Shown here piece by piece: positions 61,757-64,000 of a stretch of 64,000 nt of DNA. A program made the position numbers and the translations under genes. Source of the DNA: Flavobacterium gawalongense (GTDB lineage: Bacteria; Bacteroidota; Bacteroidia; Flavobacteriales; Flavobacteriaceae); NCBI RefSeq assembly GCF_007097265.1, contig NZ_VJZP01000002.1:62001-126000 (forward strand). The letters run 5' to 3'. Positions within the stretch are counted from its first letter, which is position 1; the number at the start of each line of letters is the position of its first letter. The notes under the pieces are model-generated. The model made no database searches, was not told where the DNA came from, and saw only the letters and a list, made by a program, of their open reading frames with translations.

Positions 61757-62797
61757 TTAGTTCTTTAATTTTTTTACGGACACCCTAGCACTATTTTTGG
61801 GTATTCCATCAACAACTTTTTCTGATTGACCTCCTGGAGTCTTTCCTGCTCCTGGTATGTATTTTGAATTAGCTCCAACTTCATTACCTGTCGGATTTCT
61901 TATGTTTAATTCTTTGGAAAGCTTAATATCTATATCTATTCGGATTAAGTCTCCTTTAAGAAATAAAGGGTCTTCAATTCCTAACTCAACTGCTATTTTT
62001 TCTCTAGATAATCCTTTTGCTAAAAGGGCATCAATATCTTTAGCTGAAGACATAAATGTTTCATTTGGGTTACCAAATGTAGCTGAAGAAGGGTATTTTT
62101 CCAACATAGCGGATGACACTAATTTGGAGCCACCTCTATTTAATTTACTTGCAATGGCAACAAGTTTACCTACTCCATTTGCTGCTGCCCATCCTATACC
62201 TTCAAAAATAGCCAATTTGGTAGCTTCTCCTGCATTATCAAATCTTCTTTGCGCCTCTACTTCATTACCATTAGCTCGTGCTTCATAACCTCTTTCTGTC
62301 TCATTAATTGATTCAAGTAACCCCCCACCCGCTAAAGTCTTACTTATCCATCCTTTTGTAACAAAAATATCAACTAAAATCGCACCCCCAAGTAATACTC
62401 CAACAGCCTCTCTTTTTTGGTTTTCAATATGTTGTGAAGTAGTAATTTCTCCTGAAATTAATTTTTTAGCATCTATCCGAGCTTGCATTTGCATATCATC
62501 AGTTGGTTCCAATCCTTCCAACTCAATCATATCAATAACTCTATTCCCACTAAATGCATAAGGACTATAAAATGGATATTTTTTAGTTAGTGGGTCAGTT
62601 GCAAAAAATCTTCCTACCCTCGGGTCGTGCATCCTAAACTCGTAATTCAAGGAGTTCCCTTCGCCTTTGATTTCATTATCCATTTCCTGCCCCTGGAAGC
62701 CGTAACGGTAGGAATTACTTGACCCGTGGCGGTTTGGAACTAACTGACCAAAAGGATAATAGTCACTAAAATTAAGAACGTCTGGACTAAAATACAA
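61757..62797 (-). CDS. Orphan RHS tip with unrecognised toxin domain
   Basis: 346 residues as an open frame from a TTG that lies in the T run of the isomerase terminator; the true gene is 5'-truncated. Residues 9-95 are the end of the RHS core ([57 protein letters not shown]). A Gly/Ala-rich linker (about 105-225) follows. The C-terminal domain (from about 230) carries [19 protein letters not shown] and [20 protein letters not shown]; it recalls Ntox21-like toxins of polymorphic systems, but this is uncertain. Paired with the gene at 61374. Confidence 0.75.
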   Translation of the reverse strand: MYFSPDVLNFSDYYPFGQLVPNRHGSSNSYRYGFQGQEMDNEIKGEGNSLNYEFRMHDPRVGRFFATDPLTKKYPFYSPYAFSGNRVIDMIELEGLEPTDDMQMQARIDAKKLISGEITTSQHIENQKREAVGVLLGGAILVDIFVTKGWISKTLAGGGLLESINETERGYEARANGNEVEAQRRFDNAGEATKLAIFEGIGWAAANGVGKLVAIASKLNRGGSKLVSSAMLEKYPSSATFGNPNETFMSSAKDIDALLAKGLSREKIAVELGIEDPLFLKGDLIRIDIDIKLSKELNIRNPTGNEVGANSKYIPGAGKTPGGQSEKVVDGIPKNSARVSVKKLKN

Positions 62798-62799
62798 AA

Positions 62800-62822
62800 A
62801 ATCCCGAATAAATCGGGATTTT
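62800..62822 (-). terminator. Terminator of the isomerase gene
   Basis: AAATCCCGA ATAAA TCGGGATTT; on the minus strand a T run follows. 22 bases beyond the isomerase stop. The RHS tip frame begins at its edge. Confidence 0.8.
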
Positions 62823-62826
62823 CATA

Positions 62827-62911
62827 TTTAATACAGTTCGAATTTAGTAATTGAATTGTTTTCTGTTGTCTTCAATTTTAGCATTCCCTTTTAATGCAGG
62901 AATAACTCGAT
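62827..62911 (-). repeat. Right copy of the isomerase 3' end (right boundary of island)
   Basis: 85 bases repeated at 52686-52770 with about five differences. Includes the last 23 codons of the isomerase gene, its stop codon and 17 bases beyond. This copy is joined to the complete gene. Confidence 0.85.
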
Positions 62912-64000
62912 TTACATCTGAAGCGCTTTGTGATTTCAATTTAGCTACATAAGCTTCATGACTTTTCAAAGCTGGTGCTTTTACTGTGCTTACGTTTTTC
63001 ACAACATAAACGCCTGTATTTCCTTCAATTGGCGCTGACAATTTATTAGCTGACAATGCAAATGCATTTCCAACAACTTTAGGCTCTTGACCTGCACCAA
63101 CTAACATTGGGTTTTCCATTGTAACTTCAGTAGCTTGCTGTACAGTTGAACCTGTAGCTTTTGCAATTGCTTCCAAAGAAGTTCCTGTCATTTTAGCTTT
63201 GATCAATTCTGCTTTTTTCTTGTTTTTAAGAATTGGCTCTACATAAGGTCTAGCCAAAGTGATTGACACTAAACCAGATTTATCGATACTTTTAACCTTT
63301 GCAATAACATGACCCAGATTAGCCACTTCAAATCTTTTTACAGCACCTACTTTAGAATCATCTTCAAATGCCCATCTTACTATTGTTCTTTGGTTTCCTA
63401 AAGGACCAAAAGTTTCGTCCATTGCTTTTACAGTAACCGGTGCAGCTATTGTAAGTTTCATGTTTTTCGCCACTTTTGCAAAATCAGTATCAGCAGCATC
63501 CATTTCAAATTTAGTTGCCTGTGTAAATATTTTATCTGAAGTTACTTCTGAAGCTTCTATTTTTTGAGCTACTGTAGCCAGACGGATTCCGTCTTGTTTA
63601 TCTGTAATTTTGATGATGTGAAATCCGAAAGGTGTTTCAACTAATCCTACATTGCCAATTGAATTATTGAAAACGAAATCGTTAAAAGGTTTTACCATTT
63701 GGTTTGGACCAAAATAACCTAAATCACCACCTTGTTGTGCTGATGAGTCATCAGAATTTGTGAATGCCAACATCAGGAAACTATCTGGATTTGCATTCAC
63801 CTGAGCCAATATTGCTTCTGCTTTAGCTTTAGCTTGCTCTTTGTTTCTTTTTTCTTTTTGATTCGGGACTTGTGTTCCTTCATAACTAATTAAAATGTGA
63901 CTTGCTTTAGCATTTACACCTAATTTTTTACCCATAGATTTTGAAATACAGTAGTATTTTCCAAACATATACGGTCCATACACTTCGCCTGGAGCAAGAT
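62844..64000 (-). CDS. Peptidyl-prolyl isomerase, SurA/PpiD type (5' end outside window)
   Basis: Periplasmic folding chaperone. The frame is open through the right edge of the window (LAPGEVYGPYMFGKYY at the edge), so only the last 385 residues are seen. A parvulin (PPIC) domain occupies about 25-125 of this part: AKASHILISYEG, DSSAQQGGDLGYFGPNQMVK, and VETPFGFHIIKITDKQDGI. The C-terminal part (130-380) is the chaperone region found in PpiD homologues. It ends KIEDNRKQFNY. The 3' end is duplicated at 52686. Confidence 0.93.
   Translation of the reverse strand, partial: LAPGEVYGPYMFGKYYCISKSMGKKLGVNAKASHILISYEGTQVPNQKEKRNKEQAKAKAEAILAQVNANPDSFLMLAFTNSDDSSAQQGGDLGYFGPNQMVKPFNDFVFNNSIGNVGLVETPFGFHIIKITDKQDGIRLATVAQKIEASEVTSDKIFTQATKFEMDAADTDFAKVAKNMKLTIAAPVTVKAMDETFGPLGNQRTIVRWAFEDDSKVGAVKRFEVANLGHVIAKVKSIDKSGLVSITLARPYVEPILKNKKKAELIKAKMTGTSLEAIAKATGSTVQQATEVTMENPMLVGAGQEPKVVGNAFALSANKLSAPIEGNTGVYVVKNVSTVKAPALKSHEAYVAKLKSQSASDVNRVIPALKGNAKIEDNRKQFNY

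Larger units (their letters stand above)
52686..62911. mobile_element. Genomic island between duplicated isomerase 3' ends
   Basis: About 10.2 kb bounded by 85-base direct repeats of the 3' end of a protein-coding gene. Content is wholly accessory: RAYT transposase, two XRE regulators, two orphan RHS tips with probable immunity genes, a toxin-antitoxin pair, two tyrosine recombinases and a P-loop ATPase. The recombinases and the end-of-gene repeats suggest site-specific integration. The 5% divergence of the repeats suggests that the element brought its own version of the gene end or that the event is old. Confidence 0.75.

Noticed and set aside
1..64000. CRISPR arrays, tRNA and rRNA genes
   Set aside because: No regularly spaced repeats, tRNA cloverleaf or rRNA sequence was seen. 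The tandem unit in copy E has only two members.

Overview
The window is AT-rich (about one third G+C by eye) and reads as the chromosome of a Flavobacterium-like member of the Bacteroidetes. The reasons are the gene content (PorT of the type IX secretion/gliding system, a TamL-type lipoprotein, DUF5686 and 2TM proteins, class II HMG-CoA reductase, tandem POT transporters, a POT/DPP-IV block), the start regions that lack Shine-Dalgarno sequences, and promoters of the Bacteroidetes type (TTG, about 19-22 nt, TAnnTTTG). No rRNA, tRNA or CRISPR array was seen.

Bases 1-52,600 are ordinary core genome. In order: the end of metK; a deoxynucleoside kinase; hppA and ppa (membrane and soluble pyrophosphatases); a HhH-GPD glycosylase; a DUF5686 outer-membrane protein; pdhB; a response regulator/histidine kinase pair; etfBA; a bifunctional nuclease; thyA; folA; menG(ubiE)-porT; a SpoU methyltransferase divergent from tamL; fbaA; accD; an ABC permease; purH; the cell-shape operon mreBCD-mrdA-rodA; a secreted nuclease; a tail-specific protease; surE; lpxB; an NlpC/P60 lipoprotein; comEC; a periplasmic thioredoxin; two POT peptide transporters beside an S9 dipeptidyl peptidase; and HMG-CoA reductase with a GHMP kinase.

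This core carries several unusual small features. A dispersed repeat family (five copies: A 6920-7047, B 10724-11030, C 13440-13747, D 35165-35313, E 51482-51654) has conserved ends and variable hairpin interiors. Two of its longer copies flank the two-component pair as direct repeats. hppA has an A8 run after which a 33-residue tail is out of frame. thyA carries a palindrome inserted in frame. The S9 peptidase gene has lost its ancestral stop codon by fusing to the remains of a tandem copy of itself. A terminator for the thioredoxin gene lies inside the coding end of comEC.

Bases 52,686-62,911 are a genomic island of about 10 kb. It is bounded by 85-bp direct repeats that match the 3' end of a peptidyl-prolyl isomerase gene, whose complete end (62,844) lies on the right. 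From left to right the island holds: an IS200-like REP-associated transposase (RAYT) with REP-type hairpins at both ends; an XRE regulator; a lipoprotein and an orphan RHS tip with an M23 peptidase domain (probable immunity and toxin); about 0.7 kb of G+C-rich, non-coding, strongly folded DNA; a ParE/RelE toxin-antitoxin pair; two overlapping tyrosine recombinases, the second lacking catalytic residues; a P-loop ATPase related to mobile-element primase-helicases; a second, closely similar XRE regulator; and a second orphan RHS tip with a probable immunity protein. Both XRE genes are followed by an immunity-RHS tip pair, and both have the same divergent promoter block, although the left copy no longer has an ATPase to drive. 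The island therefore looks like two rounds of the same recombinase/XRE element, each joined to an RHS toxin-tip cassette. This is the best candidate in the window for an undescribed system.
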